Below, piece by piece: positions 11,762-20,146 of a stretch of 64,000 nt of DNA. The notes below the pieces were generated by a model, which ran no database searches, was not told the origin of the DNA, and saw only the letters and a list, made by a program, of their open reading frames with translations. A program made the position numbers and the translations under genes. Within the stretch, counting starts at the first letter, position 1. Every line of letters starts with the position of its first letter. Origin of the DNA: Martinezella lusitana (GTDB lineage Bacteria > Pseudomonadota > Alphaproteobacteria > Rhizobiales > Rhizobiaceae); contig NZ_JACHBG010000004.1 in assembly GCF_014207095.1 (NCBI RefSeq), positions 124,001-188,000 on the forward strand. Reading direction: 5' to 3'.

Positions 11762-11815
11762 TTGACAGGCAACCATTTGGTTGCTTATAAGAAGAAAATA
11801 GGCAACCAAATGGTT
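11762..11815 (+). promoter_or_regulatory. ArsR-type promoter with two inverted operators
   Basis: A -35 TTGACA (11762-11767) and a -10 TATAAG (11786-11791) are separated by 18 bp. Operator 1 (AACCATTTGGTT, 11771-11782) fills the spacer. Operator 2 (AACCAAATGGTT, 11804-11815) is its exact reverse complement and covers the expected +1 to +20 region. Centre-to-centre distance is 33 bp, about three helical turns. Autorepression by the downstream ArsR protein is inferred. Confidence 0.8.
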
Positions 11816-11825
11816 CCGTATTTCT

Positions 11826-12149
11826 ATGAATGACGATGCAGTGTTCAAAGCTCTGGCGGATGCCAGCAGGCGGCAGTTGCTGGACCGGCTCTATGAGCAA
11901 AACGGCCAGACGCTGAACGCGCTTTGTGAGGATCTCGCTATGACCCGACAAGCGGTGGCAAAGCACCTCGCCATTCTGGAGGAGGCCAATCTTGTGTCGA
12001 CGGAGAAGCAGGGGCGGGAGAAGCTGCATTTCATCAATTCGGTGCCGATCAACGAGATTGCCGAGCGCTGGATCAACAAGTTCGAGCGCCGGCAGCTAAG
12101 CGCGCTTTCGGCCTTGAAACGGGCTCTCGAAGGCGAGGGCGGTTCGTAA
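11826..12149 (+). CDS. ArsR/SmtB-family winged-helix regulator
   Basis: This 107-residue winged-helix repressor resembles the SdpR-like branch usually paired with an AHSA1/START protein. Recognition helix and turn are in LCEDLAMTRQAVAKHLAILE (about 35-54), with the wing at VSTEKQGREKLHF. No cysteine-rich metal site (ELCVCDL type) is present, so metal sensing is unlikely. It sits directly after a promoter with two matching palindromes and 37 bp before its AHSA1 partner, making a two-gene operon that probably represses itself. The ligand is unknown. Confidence 0.9.
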   Translation: MNDDAVFKALADASRRQLLDRLYEQNGQTLNALCEDLAMTRQAVAKHLAILEEANLVSTEKQGREKLHFINSVPINEIAERWINKFERRQLSALSALKRALEGEGGS

Positions 12150-12186
12150 CCACCAAAGCAAGAATAGTGAAACAAGGAGAAATGAC

Positions 12187-12630
12187 ATGACTGGAAGCAA
12201 GTTCGTTTACGTCACATTCATCTGCACTTCGCCGGAGAAACTCTGGTCGGCGCTGACGACGCCGGAATTCATCAGGCAATATTGGTTCGACATGACGCAT
12301 GAGACCGATTGGAAGGTTGGCTCGCCCTGGAAGATGCTTTTTCCTGATGGCCGCGTTGCCGATCTTGGAGAAATCTCGGAATTTGATCCGCCGAAGCGCC
12401 TCGCTTTCAAATGGCGGAACGAATGGCGTTCGGATTTGAAGGTCGAAGGCTGGTCGCGTTGTATTTTGGAGCTGGAGCCGGCGGACGACGCCGTGAAGCT
12501 GACCGTTACTCACACGATCGACGTCGAGAACTCCAAGTTCATCGAGGCCGTTTCCGGCGGTTGGCCGAAGATATTGTCCAATCTCAAGTCGCTGTTGGAG
12601 ACCGGAAAGGTTGCCATCGCGAACAAGTGA
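12187..12630 (+). CDS. SRPBCC/AHSA1-family protein
   Basis: This is a 147-residue helix-grip (START-like) protein of the activator-of-Hsp90-homologue-1 type: N-terminal FVYVTFICTSPEKLWSALT, central WKVGSPWKMLFPDGRVAD, and C-terminal SGGWPKILSNLKSLLETG. Such small proteins bind hydrophobic ligands; the exact role is not known. Ribosome site AAGGAG at 12174-12179 supports ATG 12187. It is the second gene of an ArsR-AHSA1 operon, a pairing widespread in bacteria, so it is probably under control of the operators at 11771-11815. Confidence 0.9.
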   Translation: MTGSKFVYVTFICTSPEKLWSALTTPEFIRQYWFDMTHETDWKVGSPWKMLFPDGRVADLGEISEFDPPKRLAFKWRNEWRSDLKVEGWSRCILELEPADDAVKLTVTHTIDVENSKFIEAVSGGWPKILSNLKSLLETGKVAIANK

Positions 12631-12666
12631 GAGTCATCCTCGCATGTCGAGAAGCGCAATTTTGTC

Positions 12667-12708
12667 TAAAGCGCATCGCGATCTCCGAGATTCGCTTCCG
12701 GCGCTTTA
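12667..12708. repeat. 42-bp palindromic repeat, copy A
   Basis: Ends in TAAAGCGC and GCGCTTTA with an imperfect palindromic body containing TCGCGATCT. The reverse complement of 51997-52038 matches it over nearly the whole length and both copies are exactly 42 bp between the TAAAGCGC/GCGCTTTA ends. It lies 37 bp downstream of the AHSA1 gene, and its RNA would fold into a hairpin. Confidence 0.65.
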
Positions 12709-12916
12709 GGCTTTCGTTTTCACGCGTGTCGTTGGTTCAAAGCCACTGTAAAGTTCCGTATTGAATATGTTGAGCGACGGCGCTTCATGACCGCAGCTGC
12801 CGTCGCTGCCCATTGACAAGCCTGCTTGTGGGCTGGGGTCCCTTGCATCGGTCATTTGCCATCTTACGTTAGCGGTGCCGCGCAAGCTCCCGGCGGCTGA
12901 TGATGGAGGATGATCG

Positions 12917-13411
12917 ATGATCTCACTGAAGTTCTGTGCCGCCATTGCTGCGTCGTTCCTGGCCCTTGCTCCCTTTTCCGCGTCCGCCGAGGTTGTCGGC
13001 AAGGTCGGCGTGGACTGGACTGGCAACGATATTCTGGTCGACGCCGTGCCGGATCCGGAAGTTTCAGGCATCACCTGCCACGTGACCTATTTCGACCGCA
13101 GCGTTATCGACAGGTTGCGAAAGGGCAACTGGTTCGAGGATCCTTCGAACAACTCCATCGCCTGCCGCCAAACCGGACCGATCGAGATCGGCAATATCAA
13201 TCTGTCGCAGAGTGGCGAAGAGGTGTTTCGCGCCGGATTGTCGCTGATCTGGAAGAAGCTGGTCGTCACCCGCATCTATGACAAGAAGAACGATACGCTG
13301 GTCTATCTCATCCATTCGCGCCAGTTGGCGGACGGGTCTGCCAAGATGGCTATCTCGACCATACCGCTCTTCGGTCAGAACGTGAACTGGAAGAATGGCA
13401 AGCCGAAATAG
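12917..13411 (+). CDS. creA: CreA family periplasmic protein
   Basis: This 164-residue exported protein has a clear Sec signal peptide (MISLKFCAAIAASFLALAPF, cleavage after ASA about residue 24). The mature part matches the CreA family: VGVDWTGNDILVDAVPDPEV, ITCHVTYFDR, two conserved cysteines (CHV and CRQTGPI), and YDKKNDTLVYLIHSR. The biochemical function of CreA is unknown; in E. coli the gene lies beside creBCD, but no Cre two-component genes are present here. The ribosome site GGAGGATG at about 12905 supports the start. Confidence 0.88.
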   Translation: MISLKFCAAIAASFLALAPFSASAEVVGKVGVDWTGNDILVDAVPDPEVSGITCHVTYFDRSVIDRLRKGNWFEDPSNNSIACRQTGPIEIGNINLSQSGEEVFRAGLSLIWKKLVVTRIYDKKNDTLVYLIHSRQLADGSAKMAISTIPLFGQNVNWKNGKPK

Positions 13412-13617
13412 AGCCGCCCGAGCATCTCGGTCCTGGCCGACAGGGCAATAAATACCAAAAAAAGTCTTACTCTTGGGTTGCCGAATTCCTTCTGGTTGCT
13501 TTCGGTTTGCACTTTTTTGATGCATTTTCGAAAACGAACAAGGGAGGTGACTCTTCCGCTTGTTCACGGCCTGCATGACTGGCGCATTGGCTACACCCCT
13601 GCCAATGCTGGTCACAC

Positions 13618-13660
13618 AAAAATCGATCGCCCTGAAGCGAGGCTCCAGGGCGATTTTTGT
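13618..13660. terminator. Bidirectional terminator between creA and cheW
   Basis: A 9-bp stem (ATCGCCCTG 13626-13634, CAGGGCGAT 13646-13654) is followed by TTTTTG on the plus strand and preceded by AAAAA (13618-13622), so it has a T-run in both directions. It can end transcripts of creA and of the minus-strand cheW gene. Confidence 0.85.
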
Positions 13661-13679
13661 TTGCGCTAACTTATTGAAG

Positions 13680-14144
13680 TTATGCAGCTTGTGCCAGCTG
13701 GTCGGCAATGATCGTGTCGAGGTTGAGGAAGCAGACCATCGACTTTTCCAGAGCCACAATGCCGCGGCAGAAGGCGCGCTGCGTTTCGGGAATGATTTCC
13801 GGTGCCGGCTGCAGATCCTCGCTCTTGATGGTCATCATGTCGGAAACCTGTTCGACCAGAAGGCCAACAAGCTTGCCGGCGATATCGGTGACGATGATGG
13901 CAGAGCGCTCGGACGGCTCGGTCATCTTCATGCCGAGACGGCAGGCCATGTCGATGACCGGGATCACCGCGCCACGCAGATTGATCAGGCCAAGCACGTA
14001 GGGTGGCGTGTGCGGCATCGGCGTCACCGGCGCCCAGCCGCGAATTTCGCGGATGGCCATGATGTCGATGCAGAACTCCTGATCGCCGAGGTGGAAGGAG
14101 ACGATTTCCAGATAAGCGCCGGCTTGTTTGATGGCGTTCGTCAT
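13680..14144 (-). CDS. cheW: CheW-type chemotaxis coupling protein (orphan)
   Basis: This 154-residue single-domain CheW couples methyl-accepting receptors to the CheA kinase. Typical landmarks are IVSFHLGDQEFCIDIMAIREI (first beta sheets, about 12-32), VLGLINLRGAVIPVIDM (about 50-66, the CheA/receptor contact region) and LVEQVSDMMTI. The start at 14144 (MTNAIKQAG) is chosen from family length; the frame is open to 14279 with non-conserved sequence. No cheA, cheR, cheB or receptor gene adjoins it, so it serves a system encoded elsewhere. Confidence 0.92.
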   Translation of the reverse strand: MTNAIKQAGAYLEIVSFHLGDQEFCIDIMAIREIRGWAPVTPMPHTPPYVLGLINLRGAVIPVIDMACRLGMKMTEPSERSAIIVTDIAGKLVGLLVEQVSDMMTIKSEDLQPAPEIIPETQRAFCRGIVALEKSMVCFLNLDTIIADQLAQAA

Positions 14145-14597
14145 GATTGAGGGTTTCCCGTTTGGCGCCGCTGGCAGGAGGCGCTGGCAATTGAAAAGAG
14201 AGATCGGCTGGCGCGGCTTGAGCAGCGACAGCGTCCGGTGCGTCGGCGGGAAACGCCTGGCTGTTCCGGCGGGCGTCATGCCCTTCTGACGTAAATCGGC
14301 TTGCCGCGTATTCCGGCATGGCCGAAGTCGAACGCGACATCTGCCGTAGATGTTCGCGTGGACAGGTTAGGATTGCTTTAACACTGAAACGGAATTTATC
14401 TGTGCTAGCCTGGCGGGGGAGCGAACGCGGGTGTCGGGATGCAACGGTAGGGGTAAGGCTGCCTGCTGCGGCAATTTCAGCGTGTTCGGCACATCTTCTT
14501 GAATTGCGTCCTCAACTTCGAGCGGCTACACCGATTGGTATATCGGCCGTACCCTCATTCGGGTGCCGTCGCCGGGGTTGGATGAGGAATGGCAGTC
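14145..14597. other. Intergenic region between divergent cheW and SCO1 genes
   Basis: This 453-bp stretch has no supported gene; longer open frames here are continuations of the neighbours. It should hold both divergent promoters. A 6-bp inverted repeat ACATCT-GCCGT-AGATGT lies at 14337-14353 and could be a regulator site (inference). Confidence 0.5.
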
Positions 14598-15200
14598 ATG
14601 AGAAGCGTGCGAATTGGTGTCTGGGTGGCCGTATTGATCGTCGCCGGCATATTGGGCTGGCTGAGCTTCGGGGGCGGCAAGGCGCCGAATGTCGCTGCAA
14701 CAGGGCCGTACGGCGTGCCCTTTACTCTGGTTTCGCAGAGTGGGCGGCCGATCAGCGAGCAGGCGTTTCGCGGCAAGCCTTCGGCCGTATTCTTCGGCTA
14801 TACGCATTGTCCGGATGTCTGCCCAACGACCCTGTTCGAGCTGAACGGCTGGCTGGAGAAGGTCGACCCGGATGGCAGCAAGCTCAATGCCTATTTCATC
14901 ACCGTCGACCCCGAGCGCGATACGCCTGAAATCATGAACCAATATGTTTCCAACGTTTCGAAGCGCATCACAGGTATTTCCGGCGATCCGGCCAAGGTGA
15001 TGGACATGGTCAAGGGCTTCCGCGTTTATGCTAAGAAGGTGCCGGCGGATGAGAAGCAGCCGAACGGCGACTATACGATGGATCACACGGCCTCGGTCTT
15101 CCTTCTCGATGCTTCCGGCGGCTTTGCCGGAACAATTGCCTATCAAGAGGATCCGGATGTGGCAGTGAAAAAGCTGGAGAAGCTGATCAAGAAGGGATAG
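14598..15200 (+). CDS. SCO1/SenC/PrrC-family copper chaperone
   Basis: This membrane-anchored thioredoxin-fold protein helps load copper into the CuA site of cytochrome c oxidase. The 200-residue product has an N-terminal anchor (about 7-24), the copper-binding CPDVC motif (Cys71, Cys75) and the third ligand His163 in TMDHTASVF. VDPERDTPE is also characteristic. ATG 14598 is preferred because GAGG at 14584-14587 is spaced 10 nt from it; ATG 14589 is only 1 nt from that site. The FAD monooxygenase and prmA follow closely, but no cox genes are nearby. Confidence 0.92.
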   Translation: MRSVRIGVWVAVLIVAGILGWLSFGGGKAPNVAATGPYGVPFTLVSQSGRPISEQAFRGKPSAVFFGYTHCPDVCPTTLFELNGWLEKVDPDGSKLNAYFITVDPERDTPEIMNQYVSNVSKRITGISGDPAKVMDMVKGFRVYAKKVPADEKQPNGDYTMDHTASVFLLDASGGFAGTIAYQEDPDVAVKKLEKLIKKG

Positions 15201-15208
15201 GGGCTTGA

Positions 15209-16351
15209 ATGGGAACCGCGGCTAGCAAAGAAAGAAGATCCATTTTGATTGCAGGAGCCGGGCCTGCCGGTCTCACCGCGGCGCTCGAGCTTGCCCGGCG
15301 CGGCTTTGTACCACGCATCGTCGATGATAGCTCCGGCCCCACGCCCGCTGAAGAGAGCCGCGCTCTTGGGGTCAACGCCCGCACGCTGACATTGCTTTCT
15401 CCCTCCGGTGTCGCGGAGCGCATTATCGAAGCTGCCCAATCCATCGATCGTTTCCGTTTCCATTCCGGCGAAAAGACGCTTTTCGAGCTGGATCCAAGGC
15501 AGGTGAGCGGCCGCTTCAGTGCCATTCGCTGCCTGGCCCAAGGGCATACGGAGCGCCTGCTGATGGCAGCGCTTGCGAGCTACGGCATCGCGCCTGAATG
15601 GCAAACGGCGATCGTTGCAGGCGAGATCGCCGACTTGCAGAGGCCGGAGGTTACGCTTCGACATCCGGACGGTACAATGGAGACGGTTCGCCCGGATATT
15701 CTGGTCGGTGCCGATGGCGCCCATTCCGTCGTGCGGAAGGCCATGGGCGCAGGCTTTCCGGGCGAGGCGCTGGAGGCCTATTTCTATCTTGTCGATTTTC
15801 GCTATGCGGAGCCTGTCGATACCCATTTCGGTGATGTCTCGGTGTTGGATCCTGGCATGATCGGTCGCTTGCCGGTGGCATCCGATGTCATTCGCTATAT
15901 TTCGACGCTGGAGGATTTCGAAAACCGGATCGTTCATCCGGCCGCGATTGCCGAGAGGATCTGGGCCTCGCAGTTTCGCATTCATTTTCGCCATGTCGAA
16001 CCGATGGCCAAAGGCAACGTGTTTTTGGCAGGCGATGCCGCTCATATCCATTCGCCAGCCGGCGCCCGCGGCATGAATCTCGGTATCGAAGATGCCTGCT
16101 GGCTTGCCTGGCTCATTGCGGAAGGCCGCGAACAAGAGTATTCGGCCTTGAGAATTCCCGCCGTAAAACAAGTGTTGAAGCAGACTTATGGCCTGACGCG
16201 ACTGATCACCATGACAAATCCGCTGGCAATTGCGGCGCGCAATTTCTTTGCGCCGCTGCTTTTGGGCTTCGGACCAGTGCGACGAGCCCTGCTTCGGAGC
16301 ATAGCCGGTTACGATACGCCAAGGCCGCCGTGGATCGATTGGGCCGAGTAA
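15209..16351 (+). CDS. FAD-dependent monooxygenase (UbiH/PHBH fold)
   Basis: This 380-residue group A flavin hydroxylase shows the three family fingerprints: the dinucleotide motif GAGPAG (16-21), the DG motif GADGAHSVVRKAMG (167-180) and the GD motif FLAGDAAHIHSPAGARGMN (272-290). The substrate is unknown; the family hydroxylates aromatic rings using NAD(P)H and O2. It begins 8 bp after the SCO1-type gene and probably shares its transcript. It is shorter than the phenol-hydroxylase subgroup and lacks a thioredoxin-like C-terminal domain. Confidence 0.87.
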   Translation: MGTAASKERRSILIAGAGPAGLTAALELARRGFVPRIVDDSSGPTPAEESRALGVNARTLTLLSPSGVAERIIEAAQSIDRFRFHSGEKTLFELDPRQVSGRFSAIRCLAQGHTERLLMAALASYGIAPEWQTAIVAGEIADLQRPEVTLRHPDGTMETVRPDILVGADGAHSVVRKAMGAGFPGEALEAYFYLVDFRYAEPVDTHFGDVSVLDPGMIGRLPVASDVIRYISTLEDFENRIVHPAAIAERIWASQFRIHFRHVEPMAKGNVFLAGDAAHIHSPAGARGMNLGIEDACWLAWLIAEGREQEYSALRIPAVKQVLKQTYGLTRLITMTNPLAIAARNFFAPLLLGFGPVRRALLRSIAGYDTPRPPWIDWAE

Positions 16352-16371
16352 GAACAAGAAAGAACGACGAG

Positions 16372-17250
16372 TTGAGCGAAATCCGCCTTTATGTGACGAC
16401 GACCGAGAAAGAGGCAGGAGAGATCCTCGACCTGATGACGCCGGTTTTCGAGGATGAGGAACTGCCGATCGCGACGACCGAGATCGACGAGAAGAAAGAT
16501 ATTTGGGAAGCCTCCATCTATCTTTATGCCGATGACGAAGAGGACGTCCGCAGCCGTTTCGAGGCGCTCCTGAAGCCGACGTTTCCGGGTTTATCCGTTC
16601 AAAAGGAAGTCATTCCCGATATCGACTGGATCGCAAAATCGCTTGAGGGACTGAAGCCCGTCCGTGCCGGGCGCTTCCTCGTTCATGGTTCGCATGATCG
16701 CGACAAGGTCGGCGCGAGCGATATCGCGATTGAGATCGAAGCCGGACAGGCGTTCGGAACGGGCCATCATGGGACCACGGCCGGCTGCCTCGAAACGATC
16801 GAGAAGGTTCTTGCCAGCCGGCGCGTGCGCAACGCGCTCGATCTCGGCACGGGCAGCGGCGTGCTGGCGCTTGCCGTGCGCAAGCTGCGCAATATTCCGG
16901 TTCTGGCGACCGATATCGATCCGGTTGCCGTTCGCGTTGCCCGCGAGAATGTGCGCAGCAACGGGATTGCCTCAGGCGTTACGCTAGAGACTGCGCCGGG
17001 CTTTCATTCCACGGCTTTCTCGCGTCATGGGCCTTTCGATCTGATCATAGCCAACATTCTGGCGCGTCCGTTGATCAAGATGGCACCGCAGCTGGTCGCG
17101 CATCTGGCGCCGGGCGGCTCGGTCATTCTTTCGGGCATCCTGGCTGAGCAGCGTTGGAAGGTACTCGCCGCCTACAACGGCGCCAAGCTGCGTCACGTCC
17201 GGACGATCTGGCGCAACGGCTGGGTCACCATTCATCTCGACCGGCCCTGA
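16372..17250 (+). CDS. prmA: Ribosomal protein L11 methyltransferase PrmA
   Basis: PrmA methylates ribosomal protein L11 using S-adenosylmethionine. The 292-residue product has an N-terminal L11-recognition domain (1-80), the family motif GQAFGTGHHGTT (125-136), the SAM loop LDLGTGSGVLAL (156-167) and the NIL-type catalytic loop IIANILARPL. I place the start at TTG 16372, giving (M)SEIRLYVTTTE as in related alphaproteobacteria. GTG 16330 would overlap the previous gene and adds an unconserved basic stretch. Co-transcription with the upstream monooxygenase is likely. Confidence 0.93.
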   Translation: MSEIRLYVTTTEKEAGEILDLMTPVFEDEELPIATTEIDEKKDIWEASIYLYADDEEDVRSRFEALLKPTFPGLSVQKEVIPDIDWIAKSLEGLKPVRAGRFLVHGSHDRDKVGASDIAIEIEAGQAFGTGHHGTTAGCLETIEKVLASRRVRNALDLGTGSGVLALAVRKLRNIPVLATDIDPVAVRVARENVRSNGIASGVTLETAPGFHSTAFSRHGPFDLIIANILARPLIKMAPQLVAHLAPGGSVILSGILAEQRWKVLAAYNGAKLRHVRTIWRNGWVTIHLDRP

Positions 17251-17297
17251 GCCGGCCGGCTTTTTCTTGACGTGACGTGATTCTGGCCAGAGGAAAC

Positions 17298-17325
17298 AAA
17301 AAAGGCGGTGCCGAAGCACCGCCTT
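17298..17325 (-). terminator. Minus-strand terminator after the 46-codon gene
   Basis: A perfect 10-bp stem (AAGGCGGTGC 17302-17311, GCACCGCCTT 17316-17325, loop CGAA) is followed on the minus strand by a run of six T residues. It is 137 bp beyond the stop of the small gene at 17463. Confidence 0.85.
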
Positions 17326-17462
17326 CAGATCGGCTTTCGCCGATCTTGCCCGCGAGCGTGTGTGGAGGAGTGCTCAAGCGGGCTCTAGCGTTCTGATCAT
17401 GATCCGGGAGGGAGGAGGAGAACCGGACCGCGATCTGCTTAGAACGCGTAGCGCATAAACTC

Positions 17463-17603
17463 TTAGCGGCGATCGCCACGGCTTGCGCCGATTGCCCGTG
17501 CGGTTTCGACTTCGAGCTGACGAAGTGCGCCGACGGAGTGGCGTACGGTGCGACGCTCGCCAGCCAGCGCCGGGCTAACATATGCGGAGCGAGTGATAGG
17601 CAT
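17463..17603 (-). CDS. Small conserved-looking protein, 46 residues, unknown function
   Basis: A short gene reading MPITRSAYVSPALAGE at the start, ending AIGASRGDRR, and very rich in Arg (8 of 46). Support comes from a ribosome site (AAGGA about 10 nt upstream of the ATG), an ordinary GC-rich codon pattern, and a strong terminator downstream in the same direction. I recognise no domain. It resembles the small arginine-rich proteins common in Rhizobiales but lacks the DUF1127 tryptophan/RLRR pattern. It lies between prmA and pepP, opposite to both. The central stretch (VGALRQLEVETARAI) could form one amphipathic helix. Confidence 0.6.
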   Translation of the reverse strand: MPITRSAYVSPALAGERRTVRHSVGALRQLEVETARAIGASRGDRR

Positions 17604-17946
17604 TGTCTTTAGTCCTTAGTTCGAGCTGGTTCTTCGTGAACCCCGTTTGATGCGGCGGATATAGCGACTCGTTCCTCTGAGTGGCAGGGGGGAGGCTTCA
17701 TGGGAGCTATGCGCCATATGCATATTGTCTGCCGTGAAGATGTCACAATCAGAAGACGATGCTCATGAAATGGGCGGATTCGTTAACGGCATCGTGAAGG
17801 ATACGAGCGGGGCAGGGCTGCCGAATAGCTACCGCATCGATAGTTTTCACAGAGCTTGGAAAATCACGTCGCACTTCGAGCATTGATGCTCTAACATACT
17901 GGCACCATTCAGTTTCACGGATTCTCCATCAGTCTCGGATCAAGCT
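17604..17946. other. Intergenic region upstream of pepP with repeat copy 3
   Basis: This 343-bp gap has no supported gene. A reading frame starting at 17700 behind a GGGGGGAGG stops after 22 codons and was not called. At 17858-17893 lies a degenerate copy of the 37-bp interspersed repeat (GGAAAA, GTCGCACTT, TGCTCTA), shared with 8708-8744 and 45120-45155. Confidence 0.5.
17858..17893 (+). repeat. Short interspersed repeat, copy 3 (degenerate)
   Basis: Begins GGAAAATCACGTCGCACTT and ends TGCTCTA; the trailing AACAT also matches copy 1 (AAACAT). It lies 54 bp upstream of the pepP start and has the same orientation as the other two copies. Confidence 0.45.
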
Positions 17947-19782
17947 ATGTTTCAGTCTTTTGACGTCACCTCCACCCCGCAATTCGGCCGCGAGCGCGTT
18001 GCCGGCCTGCGTGCCGTCTTCGGCGATCTCGGTATTGACGGCTTCCTGGTGCCGCGTGCCGATGAATATCAAGGCGAGTATGTACCCCAATGCTCGGAGC
18101 GCCTGGCATGGCTGACCGGCTTCACTGGTTCGGCAGGTGTTGCGCTTGTGACACATAGCCAGGCGGTGGTTTTCGTGGACGGCCGCTATGTCACCCAGCT
18201 TGCCGAGCAGGTCGATGGAAGCGTCTTCACAGGCGGCGATCTGGTGAACGAGCCGCCGCATGTCTGGCTGCCGCGCCATGCAAAGAAGAGATTCCGCCTG
18301 GGGATAGATCCTTGGCTGCATACGGGCGCGGAAGTGCGGCGGTTGGAAAAGGCTCTAGCCGAGATCGATGGCAAGCTCGTGTTCCTCTCGCATAATCCAC
18401 TCGATAAGCTCTGGTCGGATCGTCCCGCAGAGCCGCTCGGCGGCGTCATCATTCAGGATATCGGTCAGGCGGGCGTTCTCGCCAAGGACAAGCTCGCGAC
18501 GATCGCGGCCAATCTCAAAGAAAAGAACCTCAAGGCGGTCTTGATCACCGATCCGTCGTCGGTCGCGTGGATCTTCAATATTCGTGGCAGCGACGTTCCG
18601 CATACGCCGCATCCGCTGGCGCGTGCCATCATCCATGCCGAGGGTGCAGCGGAGCTCTTTCTCGACAAGCGCAAGACCAAGGTCGAGGCCGAAGCCTATC
18701 TTGCGCAGATATGCAAGCAGCTGCCGCCTGCTGAATTCACCAAGCGCCTCGCTGCGGCTGCCGCCAATGGCGGACGCATTCTCGTCGATCCGGATCTGGC
18801 TCCCTATGCTCTCACGGACATCATCCGCGGCGAGGGCGGCGAGATCGTCGAAGGCAGCGATCCCGCCAAATTGCCGCGCGCCTGCAAGAATGCTGCCGAA
18901 ATTAACGGCTCCGCAGCCGCGCATCTGCAAGACGGCGCCGCCATGGTGGAGTTCCTCTATTGGCTCGAGACGAGCAAGCCGGGAACGGTGACGGAAATTG
19001 CCGCCGCCGAACGCCTGGAAGCCTGCCGCGCCCGCGTCGGCGAGAGCATGCAGAATCCGCTTAAGGATATTTCCTTCGATACGATTTCCGGCGCCGGTGA
19101 GCATGGCGCCATCATCCACTACCGCGTGACGACGGCGAGCGACCGGCTGATTAAGGCGGGCGAATTGTTTCTGATCGATTCAGGCGCGCAATACATCAGC
19201 GGCACCACCGATATCACCCGTACAGTCGGTATCGGCGCGGTCCCTGAAGAGCAGAAGCGCTTCTTCACGCTGGTGCTGAAGGGGATGATCGCCATCAGCA
19301 TGGCGCGGTTCCCGAAGGGCACACGCGGTTGCGACCTCGATCCGCTGGCGCGCATAGCGCTCTGGAAGGCGGGCGTCGATTATGCCCATGGCACTGGCCA
19401 TGGCGTCGGTTCCTATCTTTCCGTGCATGAAGGGCCGCAACGCATTGCCCGGCTTGCCGTGCAGGAACTGCTGCCCGGCATGATCCTGTCCAATGAACCC
19501 GGCTACTACCGCCCGGGTCATTTCGGCATCCGTATCGAAAACCTGATCTACATCCGCGATCCGGAGGAAATCGAAGGCGGCGACATGCCGATGCTCGGCT
19601 TTGAAACGCTGACCTTCTGCCCGATCGACCGCAGCCTGGTTCTCGTCGAATTGCTGACGCATGAGGAGCTGCATTGGCTGAATGAGTATCACACCAGAAC
19701 ACGCGAAGCCTTGATGCCGCTGATCCACGATCACGACATCCGCGCATGGCTTGAAAATGCCACGCTCGAGCTGAAGCACTAA
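17947..19782 (+). CDS. pepP: Aminopeptidase P family metallopeptidase (M24B), three-domain form
   Basis: This enzyme removes N-terminal residues that precede proline. The 611-residue product has the three-domain layout of eukaryote-like cytosolic aminopeptidase P: two creatinase-like N-domains (about 1-310) and a C-terminal pita-bread M24 domain. Visible dimetal and proton-shuttle residues lie in HYRVTTASDR, LIDSGAQYISGTTDITRT (two aspartates), HGTGHGVGSYLSVHEGP (histidines) and LSNEPGYYRPGHFGIRIEN (glutamates). E. coli PepP is only about 440 residues. A strong terminator follows directly, so it is probably monocistronic. Confidence 0.92.
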   Translation: MFQSFDVTSTPQFGRERVAGLRAVFGDLGIDGFLVPRADEYQGEYVPQCSERLAWLTGFTGSAGVALVTHSQAVVFVDGRYVTQLAEQVDGSVFTGGDLVNEPPHVWLPRHAKKRFRLGIDPWLHTGAEVRRLEKALAEIDGKLVFLSHNPLDKLWSDRPAEPLGGVIIQDIGQAGVLAKDKLATIAANLKEKNLKAVLITDPSSVAWIFNIRGSDVPHTPHPLARAIIHAEGAAELFLDKRKTKVEAEAYLAQICKQLPPAEFTKRLAAAAANGGRILVDPDLAPYALTDIIRGEGGEIVEGSDPAKLPRACKNAAEINGSAAAHLQDGAAMVEFLYWLETSKPGTVTEIAAAERLEACRARVGESMQNPLKDISFDTISGAGEHGAIIHYRVTTASDRLIKAGELFLIDSGAQYISGTTDITRTVGIGAVPEEQKRFFTLVLKGMIAISMARFPKGTRGCDLDPLARIALWKAGVDYAHGTGHGVGSYLSVHEGPQRIARLAVQELLPGMILSNEPGYYRPGHFGIRIENLIYIRDPEEIEGGDMPMLGFETLTFCPIDRSLVLVELLTHEELHWLNEYHTRTREALMPLIHDHDIRAWLENATLELKH

Positions 19783-19790
19783 AAGGCGCG

Positions 19791-19826
19791 AGCCCCATCC
19801 CGGCACAAAGCGGGATGGGGCTTTTT
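19791..19826 (+). terminator. Rho-independent terminator after pepP
   Basis: A perfect 12-bp stem (AGCCCCATCCCG 19791-19802, CGGGATGGGGCT 19811-19822) with an 8-nt loop is followed by TTTT, 8 bp after the pepP stop. Confidence 0.93.
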
Positions 19827-19832
19827 AACGTC

Positions 19833-20144
19833 TCAGGCGCCGATAGAATGGCGCCATGCCATCACGATGACCCAGCCCCCGACCAGCATATAGGTCGAGG
19901 GAAAGCGCAGGCCGACAAGAAGGGCTGCGAGCATGGCCACTTTCGTATCCCAACCGCCTATGAAGAAGGCGGGCGCGACGAGGGTCGTCAGGACGGCTGC
20001 AGGAACAGCGTTCAGCGCCGCTTCGACACGCGGTGGAATGCGGGTCATCTTGACGATCAGGATGTAGCCGCCGATTCGCGTCAGGAAGGTCACGACGGCC
20101 GCGGCGGCGATCAGCAGGACCATATGCGAATTGAAATCGAACAT
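19833..20144 (-). CDS. azlD: AzlD family transporter subunit
   Basis: This 103-residue membrane protein has about four hydrophobic segments (for example HMVLLIAAAAVVTFLTRI and YMLVGGWVIVM). It belongs to the AzlD family, the small partner of AzlC in branched-chain amino-acid export. The conserved TFLTRIGGYIL and NAVPAAVLTTLVAP features are present. It starts 2 bp after the azlC stop, so the two are surely co-translated. Substrate specificity cannot be read from sequence. Confidence 0.9.
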   Translation of the reverse strand: MFDFNSHMVLLIAAAAVVTFLTRIGGYILIVKMTRIPPRVEAALNAVPAAVLTTLVAPAFFIGGWDTKVAMLAALLVGLRFPSTYMLVGGWVIVMAWRHSIGA

Positions 20145-20146
20145 GG

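Noticed and set aside
14318..14929. 203-codon frame overlapping the SCO1-type gene
   Set aside because: It shares bases with the well-supported CPDVC-containing copper chaperone frame and is rich in Arg/Cys/Gly, typical of out-of-frame reading.
17700..17768. 22-codon frame behind GGGGGGAGG
   Set aside because: Too short, no terminator or neighbour link, and no plausible protein feature.
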